A stretch of 64,000 nt of DNA, taken from contig CM030937.1 in NCBI GenBank assembly GCA_018136815.1, positions 2,003,387 to 2,067,386 on the forward strand. Reading direction: 5' to 3'. The notes beneath the pieces are model-generated. The model did not search any database, was not told where the DNA came from, and saw only the letters and a program-made list of their open reading frames with translations. The position numbers and the translations under genes were made by a program. The DNA is from Isochrysis galbana. Taxonomy: Eukaryota > Haptophyta > Isochrysidales > Isochrysidaceae. Below, in pieces: positions 53,765 through 64,000 of the stretch; position 1 is the stretch's first letter, and every line of letters begins with the position of its first letter.

Positions 53765-54342
53765 AGCTCGGCTTATGGGCTTCCAGTGACAGGCGGCGTG
53801 AACCGATCCCCGATGGTCTAGTCCTACTCTCCCTCCTGCGCCATCGGGCTACCGGCTGTTTCGTGTTTCCTTTTTGTTTGTCTTTGTGTCGGGTTTTTGG
53901 TTTTTGCGGGAACTCAGAGTGAACTGAGAGAGTCAAAGGGGCACAGGGGCGCGGAGAGGCGAGCTGACTGGCGACAACAGTCGGGCACAATCAAGAACAA
54001 TGAGTCTGCCCCTACTAAGAAGTCTTTTTACATCCGATGCAGAAGCATGCGATGGGATGCACGAGTTGCAAAATAGGTTGCTGGGCAAGATACACACATA
54101 GCACGATGCACGGAGGTTTACGCACACCTTGCAACGAGGCGCTCATCATGCCAAAATATACAGCCGAATCGGCAATCTTTGAACACGAGGAACGACGCCG
54201 ATGGGAAGGACTAGCAACGATGGAAAATCAAAGAATACGTCCCATCCTAGCTGCTCGTCTAGACACACAAGGTGCTACAAAAGGTGCTAGCCTTAGACTT
54301 GCCTCGACTCTAGACGCCATGACTTTTTGCGCAGTCCATCTA
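53765..54342. other. Intergenic, nothing recognised
   Basis: The 3' flank of the sarcosine dehydrogenase gene. Plus-strand frames crossing into the gene are antisense. Confidence 0.5.
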
Positions 54343-57300
54343 CTAGAGCGCTTGGGGCCTCATGACGTTCAGCGCGAGCAGCTTGTCCTCGTACTGGTTG
54401 CGTATGCGCTTACCGTCCGGGTCGAAGGGCGGCTTCAAAAAAAGCGTGGCGGGCATGGGCGGCATCAGTCGGCTGCTCACCGCCCAGTTACCGGCGTGCA
54501 ACCACGTGGGCGTAATCTTGGGGAGATCCTTTGGGCACTCCACATAGCCGATCGCGATGGTCCTGCCGAGGGTGTGGCCGAAAGCGGTAGACCTCACATG
54601 CCCGACACACTCGCCGTTGCGCAACATCGACTCTCCACCATGCAGCGGTAGTGCAGCGCCGGCGGGCCCGCCCGGGGCGTCGAGTACGAGGGTGACGAGC
54701 CGTCGCTGAAGACCGGTCTTGCGCTGCTGACGTAGCGCGTCTCCGCCCATAAAGCGCGGCACGTCTTCACGCTTGAGCTTTGGCACTGTGGAGAAGCCAA
54801 TGCCCGCCTCCATTGGGTTGTCTGCAACACCCAAGTCGGAGTGCCAATGGCGATATGACTTCTCGGCGCTCAGCGAGTCCAACGCAAAGTATCCGGCGTC
54901 ACGAACCGGAACGCCCGTCTCCTGACAGAGCTCTTCGCCCGCTGCGCGGACTGCTTCGTAAACACGCGCCGCGTCCGCCGCGGGAAGATGCAGCTCAAAG
55001 CCTAGCTCGCCCACAAATGTCAGCCGCAAGCAACGCACGCCACCGACGCCCATGACAGCCACCTCACGAGCTGTCGAAAAGGGGAACGCGTCTAGATCGT
55101 CGATGGCATGACCGTCGACAAGGGGGCTGAGCAGCGCGTGCGAGAGTGGACCCTGCACCGAAAGTATAGCACGCTGCTCGGACACGTCGGTTAGTGCGAC
55201 GTCGGCGACGTCGAAGCCACCCGCCTCGAGCGCCTCGACAATCCAGCGCAAGTCGCGTGACTTGGTGGCCCCGCCGGTAACAAGGTACCATGCGTCGTCC
55301 GCGAGCTTGGTGACGGTCATGTCGGCCTCGACGCCACCACGGACGTTGCACAGCGGCGTGTAGGTGACCGAGCCGGGCCGCTTGGCCTCGAGGTCAGCGG
55401 CACAAAGCCACTGCATCGCCGCATCGGCCCGTGGCCCGCGCAGCTCAAGCTTGCCGAAGTAGGACGTATCGAAGAGCGCTGCACCCACCCGCGCGGCGCG
55501 GCACTCCTGGGCGACGAACTCGAAGGAGCGCGACCAGTCAAAGGTGAGCTCACCTTCGAGGAGCTTGTTGTACAGGTGGGCCTCGTGCGCGGGCACGTGA
55601 TCGGGAGCGCCCTTGCCTAGCCTCCAGCCCGAGCCCGGTGGCGCGTATGCTCCATAGTAGTCGTAGCGCGCCGCAGGTAGTGCGGATAGACCGACGGCGC
55701 TGCCCTCGAACCAGCCCGGCCGCTCAAAGCCGTGACGTGCCTGATACACGCAGCCGCGGCGAGCAAGACTCTTGTGCAGCGCGGAGATGCGCGCGCCTCG
55801 GCCGGCTAGCGGTTCGTCTGATGGGTAGACGATGGCATATGTTTTGGCGTACGACTCGTGCGTGCATTGGCGCACCCACGATTTGTCGGCGGCGGTATCG
55901 GGGTGAAAGCGCGCGGGGTCGTAGGAGAAGAGGTCGATAGAGGGAGCGCCTAAGGCGATCCACTCGGCAAGCTGCTCTGCGATGCCACCCGAGAGCATCA
56001 TGCCCATCGAGTTGAAGCCGCATGCCTGCCAGAAACCGCGTACGCCCGGCTGCGGCCCGACAATCGGCTTGTGGTCTGGGGTAAATGCCTCGGGCCCGCA
56101 CACGGTGGAGGCGATGCCCACGTGCTCGATCGGCGGGCAGCGGCGAAGATGGCCCTCAGTATTTTGGAGGAACGTGTCCCAATCCAGCTCGAAAAGCCCG
56201 AAGGCGAAATCCGTTTGTGGCTCGGGCCAGAACTCGGGATTCTGCTCGTAGCCGCCAATGGCAAGCGCCGCTCCTTGTGTCTTCAGGTAGATCGAAAGGT
56301 CGTGGTCGCGCACGTTGGGGAGGCCACCATGCATCCCGTACGCGGCCAGACTCTCAGTGACTACGTACGCGTGCTTCATCGCGAGCAGTGGTAGGGGCGC
56401 ACCAACCGAGGCGCTCAGCTCAGCCGACCAGCTGCCACACGCGTTGACAACATGCCGCGTTGCAATGCGTTGACCGCATTCGGTCGTCACGCCGCACACA
56501 CGACGCGCTTGCGCGCCATCGAGGGCGGTGAAATGCTCTGTCTCAACATCAGCGACACGCACGCCTTCCACGATCATAGCGCCGAGCGTGCGTGCTGCGC
56601 GCGCGTAGGCGTTGGTGAGACCAGCGGGGTCAAGTGTGCCGTCAGTCGGCGAGTGAAGTGCGCCGTACACGTCGTCCACGTTGAGCAAGGGGTGGATGAG
56701 CTTTGCCTCTGCAGGCGAAATTACTGCCGCCTCGACATCGTAGCGCGCACCCAGCTGCGCTAGTCGCTCGTACTCGGCAAGCCGCTCTCTGTGACACGCG
56801 ATGAAGAGGCCACCGTTCTGTGTCCACGCTTCACCCTCGTGCTGCAGCTCAAGCGCGAGCTGCCGTGTGCGCCCATGGAGCTCAATGTCGACGTACGATG
56901 GCCTGAGCCGCCAGAGCATCCCGGCGGTGTGCCAGGTTGTTCCCGCCGTCAGTGAATGCGCCTCGAGCAGCAGCGTTGCCAGTCCCTGCCGCTGGAGGGC
57001 GAAAGAGAGTGCGGCACCCACCACTCCGCCGCCAACCACCACCACATCGTACTGCTCTTCAGCAAGCGGCCTGGATGAGAGGGTGCGTGCGTGCGCGCCG
57101 AGTGGTGTGCTTGTTTGGCGGCATGCAGCGCTGGGGGAGGCGGAGGAAAGAGACGAGGAGGTAGAGACCGGCAGCGAGGTGACGGAGAGCGAGCGCGAGT
57201 GGGAGACGGAGGGCGGGTAGGTCGAGGAGCGGCGAGAGGAGGAAGGATTGGAGGGCCGTGCAAGAGCAGAGGAGAGAGGGGTGTGAGAGGAGGGGAGAGG

Positions 57301-57519
57301 GGTGCAGGAAATCGGAGACGATCGAGGAGAGGAGGCAGGTGATGGCAGATGAGAGAAGGGGCGGAAGAGGCGACATGAGGAAGGGGAGAGAGGGGAGGAG
57401 AGGAGAGAGGGGAGGCCAGAGTTCGATGGAGGGCAGGGGTGGGCGAGCGAGGGCGGGCGGACGTGGGCACGGCGAAGGGGGTCAGCGTGGTGTCGTATCA
57501 CACCACGCAGGCCCCCCAT
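54343..57519 (-). CDS. SARDH: Sarcosine dehydrogenase, mitochondrial
   Basis: Intronless, 1058 residues from the ATG at 57519 (MGGLRGVIRHHADPLRRAHV, an Arg-rich presequence); an upstream ATG at 57636 adds 39 Pro/Ser-rich residues and is less likely. The FAD motif VVVGGGVVGAAL lies near 158-170 and the flavin-linking region GTTWHTAGMLWRLRP has its His at 197; the T-A-G-M/L-L-W form separates sarcosine from dimethylglycine dehydrogenase. A DAO oxidoreductase domain (to about 560) is followed by an FAO_M linker and a GCV_T-type folate domain with GELGFELHLPA and DSLSAEKSYRHWHSDLG. It oxidises sarcosine to glycine, passing electrons to ETF and one carbon to tetrahydrofolate. The first 150 residues are low-complexity, longer than in animals. 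Head to head with the dimethylglycine enzyme. Confidence 0.92.
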   Translation of the reverse strand: MGGLRGVIRHHADPLRRAHVRPPSLAHPCPPSNSGLPSLLSSPLSPSSCRLFRPFSHLPSPASSPRSSPISCTPLPSSHTPLSSALARPSNPSSSRRSSTYPPSVSHSRSLSVTSLPVSTSSSLSSASPSAACRQTSTPLGAHARTLSSRPLAEEQYDVVVVGGGVVGAALSFALQRQGLATLLLEAHSLTAGTTWHTAGMLWRLRPSYVDIELHGRTRQLALELQHEGEAWTQNGGLFIACHRERLAEYERLAQLGARYDVEAAVISPAEAKLIHPLLNVDDVYGALHSPTDGTLDPAGLTNAYARAARTLGAMIVEGVRVADVETEHFTALDGAQARRVCGVTTECGQRIATRHVVNACGSWSAELSASVGAPLPLLAMKHAYVVTESLAAYGMHGGLPNVRDHDLSIYLKTQGAALAIGGYEQNPEFWPEPQTDFAFGLFELDWDTFLQNTEGHLRRCPPIEHVGIASTVCGPEAFTPDHKPIVGPQPGVRGFWQACGFNSMGMMLSGGIAEQLAEWIALGAPSIDLFSYDPARFHPDTAADKSWVRQCTHESYAKTYAIVYPSDEPLAGRGARISALHKSLARRGCVYQARHGFERPGWFEGSAVGLSALPAARYDYYGAYAPPGSGWRLGKGAPDHVPAHEAHLYNKLLEGELTFDWSRSFEFVAQECRAARVGAALFDTSYFGKLELRGPRADAAMQWLCAADLEAKRPGSVTYTPLCNVRGGVEADMTVTKLADDAWYLVTGGATKSRDLRWIVEALEAGGFDVADVALTDVSEQRAILSVQGPLSHALLSPLVDGHAIDDLDAFPFSTAREVAVMGVGGVRCLRLTFVGELGFELHLPAADAARVYEAVRAAGEELCQETGVPVRDAGYFALDSLSAEKSYRHWHSDLGVADNPMEAGIGFSTVPKLKREDVPRFMGGDALRQQRKTGLQRRLVTLVLDAPGGPAGAALPLHGGESMLRNGECVGHVRSTAFGHTLGRTIAIGYVECPKDLPKITPTWLHAGNWAVSSRLMPPMPATLFLKPPFDPDGKRIRNQYEDKLLALNVMRPQAL

Positions 57520-59127
57520 CGCGGGCGTGGGGAACGGTGGGCTTGGAGGGAGAGGAAAAGAGGGATGAAGGTGGGGGCGGGGAGAGAGAGGTGGAGAGAG
57601 AGGGAGAGAGACGATGGACGGCACGGAGAAGAGCAAGAAGAGCCTCTTCCCTCAATGGGAAACTGGATATTTCACATGAATACAGTGAGAGAGGAGAGGA
57701 AGAACCAGGGAACGCAGAGAGAGCGTGGAAAGGGGCGGGGGGGGGGGAGGGGATGAGCCAGGCGCGCGGGAGGGGAGAGGAGGACCTCGCAGTAAGGGGA
57801 AAAACAACACGATCTACGGGAAGAGAAGCCAGAGAGAAGGATATTGGTGTGCCACATCACACCCCGCCCCTCCCCTAGACTCTCACTCTCTCTCCATCCC
57901 GCCGGTCCGTCCCCCCCCCCCCCGCCCCTCGTCCCCCTGCATTTATAATCGATCTAGCTGAAGTTAGAAGTTAGATAGAGGCTTGCTCTCTGCGCCGCGG
58001 CGAGCAGGAAGGCCCAAGACCTTGCCAGAGCGCCTCACAGCGCATCTGGCGGGAACCCACCACCTAAAAAAAAATAACATCTGAAGATTCAGGCTACTAC
58101 CGCAAGCTATAAAGGACCACGCACCACGCACTCACGGTACACGGTACCGAATCACGCCATCGCCTATACCCCAGACCCCAGAACCAGAACACTCACTCCT
58201 CACTCCCTTTACTTTTAAACTGCCCCCTTCGCCATTCCTCTTTGTCTTAGGTATCGGGGGGGGGGAGGGCGCGTGCACTACGTCGGGCCAAGCGCAAGGG
58301 GCGGGCCGGGGCAGTCCTGTTGTGTTGGGTATTCCTGTGGCAGACAAACGTAAACGCTTTCACGCTTGCTGAACTTGCTGCATATTACGTACTTACCGTG
58401 CCCCCGGTGGCAGAGCGGATGGCCGTTGCTTTCGTCGCACGACTCGGAGTGCACGACCCCCACACACAGCCCTAGAAGTAAGAGCTAAGGGGTGCTTGGA
58501 GTGATTCGATGTACGTGGTAAAGTGTAAAGTGTCCTTCCCACCCTTGACCTTGATTGACCCTTGAACTTGAACCTTGAACTGGTGAATGCTTGATGCTTG
58601 CGGATCTGGCATTGGTCACCACTGAAGAATTTGTGTAGACTGACCATATTGTCCAGGTCCCACCAATTATGGGAACGCGTGGCGCACTCGGCAGCCACGA
58701 ATTCGATGGAAAGTTTTTCATTGAGTTCGTCGAGTCCATTCGATGATGTATGATGTGTTGCACCCCCCTCTTGAGCGTCGACGCGCGCGCTGGTGTCATG
58801 GAGATTGCGGTGACCTCTCGGCGGGGGTACCATGTTAGAACTTAGAACTTATGTGGCATCTTGTTAGCTAGCAGAGGGAGAGGGGGGAGAGAGAGGGAGA
58901 GAGAGATAGGAGTGGCGGCTGAGGGACCGGTGGGCGGGGGTGGGGGTGGGTGGGGTGGGGGGGGGGGAGTTGTCCCCCCCCCGCCCCGAGTTATCACGCC
59001 GTGAGCGGTGAGGAGGATGTACCCCCCCCCCCCCCGCCCGCCCGCCCGCGGGGGGGCGGGGCCTCTTCTCTAGCCTCCGGCCACCTCTCTCCCCCCCCCA
59101 ATCTCTCTCTCTCCATCTCTCTCTCCA

Positions 59128-59198
<71 letters not shown>

Positions 59199-59535
59199 TC
59201 TCTCTCCATCTCTCTCTCCCCCCTCTCTCCCTCTCTCTCTCGCCCTTCCTCCCTCCCTCCTTCCAGCTATATGCCGCCGCATCATCTCTCCCCCCACCTC
59301 CGGTCTCTCCTTCACTTTGTATCACTCGGACGGTGCCGCCTCTCCACTACTCCCGCTATCGCCAGGCGGCGGCAGGAGGGAGAATGGACGAGTACGGAAA
59401 GAGATGAGAGGGAGAGAGAGATGAGAGGGGTTGTGGACGGTGGACGGAAAGGACGGGCGGAGGCCCCCTGGAAGAGATCACCACCTCTCTCTCTCTCTCT
59501 CTCTCCCTCCCTCCCTCCCTCTCTCTCTCTCTCTC

Positions 59536-59587
<52 letters not shown>

Positions 59588-59596
59588 CCTCCCTCC

Positions 59597-59659
<63 letters not shown>

Positions 59660-60595
59660 CTCTGTGGACGGGACACACGGAAGTCCTTCTCTTCTTCTTT
59701 TGTGGGCAGAGATAGCGCTACCTCTGTTCTGCTTCTTCCCCCCCGGGAGCGTTTGATCCACACATACGAAAATGAAAGATAAACGGGACGAAGAGTGGGA
59801 AGACGACGACGGGGGGTCTCCCACTAGATTCCCTCGTAGAGTACTTTATTGTATTCTCTCTCGCGCGCTCTCTTCTTCTTCTCTTCTCTTGTCTTCCGCA
59901 GCTCGTCCTTCGATTTTCCCGCCCCCGTCCAACGAGATCATCTTTGAAAAGAGGGAGTTTTTCTCTTCACTTCATCCATTGGTTTCTGTAGGGAGGGTTT
60001 GAGCGAGAAGAGAGGAGAAGAGGAGAAGAGGAGAAAGTCTCCAGGTTGACCTCTCTCTCTCCAAGAGACCTCGCCATTGCAGTCTCCTGGGACTTGGACT
60101 GAATAAAAGCAGGGTATTCCTTAAGAAACAGTGCCAGGAGAGAGAGAGTAGCACAGCAGGCCAGCCGTACCCACCTCTGTCTCCACATCTCTCTGTCTCG
60201 CTCCCTCTCTCCCTCTGCCTCCCTCTGCCTCCTACCTCCTCTCCCTCTCCTTTCCTCGTGCCTCGCCTCTCGCGCCAAATACCTCGCTCCTCACGCCCAC
60301 GCGCCTCACGCCCTCTCTCCATACTCTTGCCTCTTCTCGCTCCGCGCTCTCCTTCTCCCACCCCTCCTCCCACTCCTTGCACCCTCTAGCTCTCCTCCCA
60401 ACCCTCCCGCGCGCCCTCACACCCTTCTTTCTACAAGTTTGTCCACTACCAGCTGCTCTATCTCTCCCAATCTCTCTATCTCCCCCTCCCCCACGTCCAT
60501 CTTCTCGCCTTTCTCGCCCATCGCTCTCGTTCCACATCTCTGCACCACTCTCCCTGCATATCCCCCCCCCTCCCACGCTCACTCTTTGCCTGACA
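57520..60595. other. Divergent intergenic region between SARDH and DMGDH
   Basis: About 3 kb. 57520-57900 is GA-rich (pyrimidine-rich leader of SARDH in its sense). 58066-58350 is a copy of the dispersed repeat (inverted relative to 6890). 58788-58875 matches 15765-15895. 58860-59760 is repeat DNA listed separately. 60180-60595 is the CT-rich leader of DMGDH. No tRNA-like or coding feature was accepted. Confidence 0.6.
59100..59665. repeat. (CT)n microsatellites between the two dehydrogenase genes
   Basis: Two blocks, 59100-59245 and 59485-59660, the second containing a duplicated CCTCCCTCCCTCCCT plus CTCTCTCTCCT unit. G-runs and C-runs lie at 58955-58982 and 59022-59036. Confidence 0.95.
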
Positions 60596-63187
60596 ATGTA
60601 CCGTCGCCCTTCCTCTGCCCTCATAATTGGCGGCGGCGTCGCGGGCGTTTCGCTCGCCTCCTCTCTCTCTCGGCGCGGTGTGCGCGTCACTCTTCTCGAG
60701 AAGGCAGGGCAGCTGTGCGCAGGCGCTACATGGCACGCTGCAGGCCTAGTCACGCGCTTTGGAGGCTCTCCAAAGCTCAAAAAGGTACACGTGGCGGCAC
60801 TCGACGCGATGAGATCACTCCACGAGGAGGTGGAAGGCGGAGTCGGCCTCCACCTCACTGGCTCGATCCGCCTCGTGATGAAGGGCGACTCCGACCGGCT
60901 GGTCGAGGCGAGACAGCACCTTGCGATGGCAAGGCTGTATGACGATGCACAGCATCCCACGCAGCTCATCTCGGCAGACGAGGTGCGCGCGCTCCACCCA
61001 CTACTTGACGCGAGCGGCATCGAATGCGGCCTTTACACGCCGGCGGACGGCGACGTCGACCCCACGATGCTTACGACGGCGGTCGCTCGCCGTGCGCGAG
61101 ACGCTGGCGCTGAATTCCGCTTTGGTGCCGAAGTCGAGGCGGTTCGCCCGCGCACTGGCGGTGGCTTCGAGGTGCTGCTAGCAGATGGCGAGGCAGAGCC
61201 CCTCGAAGCCGACGCAGTAATCAATTGTGCGGGTCTCTGGTCGCGCAAGTTTTCCAACCAATTGGGCATGTGCCACCCCGCTTTTGTGATCGAGCATCAG
61301 TACGCAATCACCGAGACCATCCCCGAGCTCGCCGGTCGGGTGGGCGAGGGGGAGCGGGTGCCTGTGCTGCGCGACCTGGCCGGCTCGAGCTACGTGCGGC
61401 AGGAGCGTGACGGCCTACTTGTCGGTCCGTACGAGGACGCCGCCGTCGTGCGGCGCGAGTGGGCGGAGGGGCCGCCCTCACACTTTGCCTTTGACCTCTT
61501 CCCCCCCGCTCTGGAACGCATTGAGGGCTGCCTCATGCATGCGATGGAGCTTATCCCCGCGCTTGGCACTGTCGGCCTCCGCTCAGTCGTCAACGGTCCA
61601 ACCATCTGGACCGGAGACTCGCTAGCGCGCTGCGGCCGCACACGTCTTCCCGGCTACTACGACTTCAACTCGCTCACTTACGGCGTCGCACAATCGCTCG
61701 CGCTAGCCGAGTACCTGGCACATGTCGTGGTCGAGGGAGAGCAGCCCTACGACATGGCCGCCGAGTTTGACCCACTCCGGTACGGCGCTTGGGCAAGTGA
61801 TGATTACGCTGCCGCCAAAATTGTCGAGACGTACCGCCACAACAACCGGGTCACGTACCCACATGAGAACCGGCCGGCAGGCCGCGAGCATGTTGCGCAT
61901 CCGGCAGGCCGAGGCGCGCTTTTCGAGGCTCTACGTGCGCGCGGCGCGATCTTCAGTTTCTCCAACTCTGGTGTCGAAGTTCCCCTCGCCTTTGCGCCGC
62001 AAGCCTGCGGCATTGGCGCGCCAAACTCCGCCTTTCCCACCTTTCATTCGCACGCATGGGCGCCGTACGCCGAGCGTGAGGCGGAGATGGTGCTATCGAG
62101 CGTCGGCATTGGCTACCTGTCTTTCTCTAAGCTGCGCGTCGCATCCGTCGCCTCGGAAGCGGCCAACCTGCTCCTCCAACACTGCACCACGAACGCGCTG
62201 CCCAAGCTGCGTGGCCGCTGTCGGCTCTCGTACGCCACTAGCGCCGCGGGCAGGCTCATCTCCGAGTTCACCATCACGCAGCTGGGGCGCGAGGGCGAAC
62301 ACGACTTCTATCTCGTGGGCTCGAGGGAGTACGCCCAGCACGACTTGGCATGGCTCGAGCAGCAGGCGCGCAACCTCGCGGCGGATGGCGTTCTCGACGA
62401 AGCCGAAGTGCAAATAAGTGACATTACCGACGAGATTGAAATACTGCACCTCGCAGGACCCGCGTCGAGCGAGCTCATGGCACACCTGTGCCCCGACGCA
62501 CTCGACGTACCCTTCCTTCAAATGCGTGAGCTCGAGGTGTGTGGGATACCGGTGCGTGTCTTCAAGTTGTCCTTCACGGGCGAAGCAGGCTTCGAGATTC
62601 ACGCCGCCATTAACGATGTGGCGCCGTTGTTCGAACGCATTTGCAGCCACCCAACCGCAACACAGCTAGGACTCAACCCGTTCGGCAGCCAGGCCGTAAA
62701 CGCGCTGCGCGTCGAGAAAGGCTTCAAGGTGCGCACTGATCTCGACTTTGCCCATTGGAGAGAGGCTGGCATCGAGCCCTTCGTCGCGCTCAATCGTAGG
62801 GGTGAGTCGCTCCGCTTTATTGGGCGCGATGCTCCGCCGCCGGCTTGCTCGCGTCGCTCCGCCATCTTCCGCGTAGAGACTAGTGAGGCGCACGCGTGGT
62901 CGGTGCCGGGCGATTCGCCCGTGCTCACGGCCAACGGTGATGTCATCGGTTTCACCACCACGTCCGCGAAGGGCGCTCGGACGGGCGAGACGCTCGCGCT
63001 CGGATACATCCGATGCAGCGACGATGGCGCGCCACTAGCGGCTCCACATGATCCCGGCCTTGTCGTCGAGTGCTACGGCAACCGATGGCCATTGCAAGTG
63101 CTTGAGGCGCCACCCTTTGCGACGCCGGTCAAGCCCAAGATTGAACCTCAAGTCGAGCCTTGGCAATTGAAGGAAGCGGTCGCATAG
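60596..63187 (+). CDS. DMGDH: Dimethylglycine dehydrogenase
   Basis: Intronless, 863 residues from the ATG at 60596 (GACAATGTACCG). An FAD Rossmann motif lies at the very N-terminus (ALIIGGGVAGVSLA, 9-22) and the covalent-flavin region GATWHAAGLVTRFGG has His47; W-H-A-A-G is the dimethylglycine form. The oxidoreductase domain is followed by GCV_T folate-binding domains (FTGEAGFEIHA, NALRVEKGFKVRTDLDFAHW, and a C-terminal GYIRC barrel). Length agrees with the animal mature enzyme. It converts dimethylglycine to sarcosine with ETF and tetrahydrofolate as acceptors, one step before the divergent SARDH. An in-frame ATG at 60377 would add 73 Pro/Ser/Leu-rich residues from the CT leader; with the downstream start there is no presequence, so location is uncertain. 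Confidence 0.92.
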   Translation: MYRRPSSALIIGGGVAGVSLASSLSRRGVRVTLLEKAGQLCAGATWHAAGLVTRFGGSPKLKKVHVAALDAMRSLHEEVEGGVGLHLTGSIRLVMKGDSDRLVEARQHLAMARLYDDAQHPTQLISADEVRALHPLLDASGIECGLYTPADGDVDPTMLTTAVARRARDAGAEFRFGAEVEAVRPRTGGGFEVLLADGEAEPLEADAVINCAGLWSRKFSNQLGMCHPAFVIEHQYAITETIPELAGRVGEGERVPVLRDLAGSSYVRQERDGLLVGPYEDAAVVRREWAEGPPSHFAFDLFPPALERIEGCLMHAMELIPALGTVGLRSVVNGPTIWTGDSLARCGRTRLPGYYDFNSLTYGVAQSLALAEYLAHVVVEGEQPYDMAAEFDPLRYGAWASDDYAAAKIVETYRHNNRVTYPHENRPAGREHVAHPAGRGALFEALRARGAIFSFSNSGVEVPLAFAPQACGIGAPNSAFPTFHSHAWAPYAEREAEMVLSSVGIGYLSFSKLRVASVASEAANLLLQHCTTNALPKLRGRCRLSYATSAAGRLISEFTITQLGREGEHDFYLVGSREYAQHDLAWLEQQARNLAADGVLDEAEVQISDITDEIEILHLAGPASSELMAHLCPDALDVPFLQMRELEVCGIPVRVFKLSFTGEAGFEIHAAINDVAPLFERICSHPTATQLGLNPFGSQAVNALRVEKGFKVRTDLDFAHWREAGIEPFVALNRRGESLRFIGRDAPPPACSRRSAIFRVETSEAHAWSVPGDSPVLTANGDVIGFTTTSAKGARTGETLALGYIRCSDDGAPLAAPHDPGLVVECYGNRWPLQVLEAPPFATPVKPKIEPQVEPWQLKEAVA

Positions 63188-64000
63188 CGACCGACACACC
63201 CTTCCCGACGCTTGCAAGTGCCTGCGCCTTGCAAAGTGTAGCATAGCATATTCTTAATGCATGGAAGTGCGTCCTAGTCCTAGCCAGCTTCTTTCTAGGA
63301 CTGGTACAAGAAAGCAAAGTGCCTTTATCCACAACGGAGGCGCTTGTTTTTCTTGGCTTTGGCGCCTTGTGCCGGCACGCTCGCTTGCTAAACAGGCACA
63401 CCAAGCCTAGTCATGGCATGCGATGTATGAGTCATTCTGGTGCACGGTGCACGACCTACATACAACTCCCAGCTATAGCTAGCTAGGGTATAGCGCTAGC
63501 AGCCAAAGACCAAAAGCGTTCAATTATCCCCATCCTTGCTAACACCTTTTGTTGTCACCTGAAGGTTACTTGACTCAACTTGACACTTCACATGTTGAAA
63601 CAGCGACGTGGTCTGACTCCATTCCTTCGATTTGGGGCAGGGTCGATATCTCGTTGAAATCACGATCCACGTCTCACACACGCTCATTATATTTTTGACA
63701 GCATCGGATTGACCAACCTCAGTGTGACGTTAGCTAGTGTATTGATGCGGCGTGACGTTAGTGCTAGTGGTGATTGAACACTTCTCGCCTCAACGAATGG
63801 GATGGGGATAACTGAACGCTTCTGGTCGTCAACGTGACTTTCTAGCGTGGGGGTCTCGCATCTTTTGTTCATTCTTACGCGAGACTGACAACACCCTATC
63901 CACCAATGTCCTTACATCTTTCTTGATATTATCATCTAACAGAATCGAATTCAAATCATGTGCGTGATGTGGACAACCGCACATGGAGGCACTCGATCCG
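63188..64000. repeat. 3' flank of DMGDH with dispersed repeat pieces
   Basis: 63505-63575 is an inverted copy of the AACGCTTCT / GTGACAAC repeat found at 6470 and 15694, and 63790-63830 is a direct piece (GGGGATAACTGAACGCTTCT). No gene recognised to the window end. Confidence 0.55.

Noticed and set aside
54037-54651. Plus-strand 204-codon frame over the SARDH 3' end
   Set aside because: Antisense to a well-supported gene and without family resemblance.
58395-58460. tRNA-like GGTGGCAGAGCGGATGG
   Set aside because: It resembles an A box, but no B box or acceptor stem can be drawn.

Overview
The window looks like nuclear DNA of a GC-rich unicellular alga with a secondary red-lineage plastid, most likely a haptophyte (an ochrophyte such as a pelagophyte is the main alternative). 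The evidence is an intronless fucoxanthin-chlorophyll a/c protein with a signal peptide and an AF-type cleavage site, a plastid-type phytoene synthase, a signal-peptide protein ending in an ALRLRGG-like motif, host genes with short introns (mostly 69-182 bp), very long CT/GA microsatellites and many retroelements. No prokaryotic operon, CRISPR array, rRNA or tRNA was seen. The organism call is inference.

Host genes in order: NmrA-like SDR (1-1155, -, partial); possible small secreted protein (2931-3218, -); J-domain protein (4482-5106, +); GST-fold protein (7951-9628, -); coiled-coil protein (14310-14834, +); phytoene synthase (16083-17075, +); NFU1 (21392-22513, +); sulfotransferase-like protein (25490-26788, -); METTL21-type methyltransferase (31128-32036, -) divergent from a membrane protein (32300-32860, +); membrane protein cut by a retroelement (35057-35584, -); gelsolin-family protein (36540-38727, +); FrnE/DsbA-like protein with in-frame TGA at its redox site (39135-40036, +); cytochrome b561-like fragment (42411-42808, -); FCP (44782-45384, +); GT77-type glycosyltransferase (46905-49047, +); sarcosine dehydrogenase (54343-57519, -) divergent from dimethylglycine dehydrogenase (60596-63187, +). 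Exon joins were worked out by eye from frame, splice dinucleotides and family alignment.

Between the genes is a dense, nested retroelement landscape. The main novelty is a group of non-LTR-like elements that begin with a short hairpin (stem sequence varies, pairing kept, loop usually TTAT or TGTT), followed within about 10 bases by ATGG. One branch encodes an ORF1 starting MERAP or MERAA, with an ORF2 ending in a CCHC zinc motif; another is a 925-930 bp element without a clear protein. Direct target duplications of 13-19 bp delimit five insertions. There is also a 934-bp hAT remnant with an 8-bp duplication nested in one of them, and a 3.8-kb DNA transposon (10079-13845) carrying a gypsy-type reverse transcriptase fragment and 201-bp tandem repeats.

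Functional links: dimethylglycine dehydrogenase and sarcosine dehydrogenase catalyse consecutive steps of betaine-to-glycine catabolism and sit head to head, both without introns. The putative selenocysteine in the FrnE-like protein fits the known abundance of selenoproteins in marine algae. The remaining genes have no obvious shared pathway.
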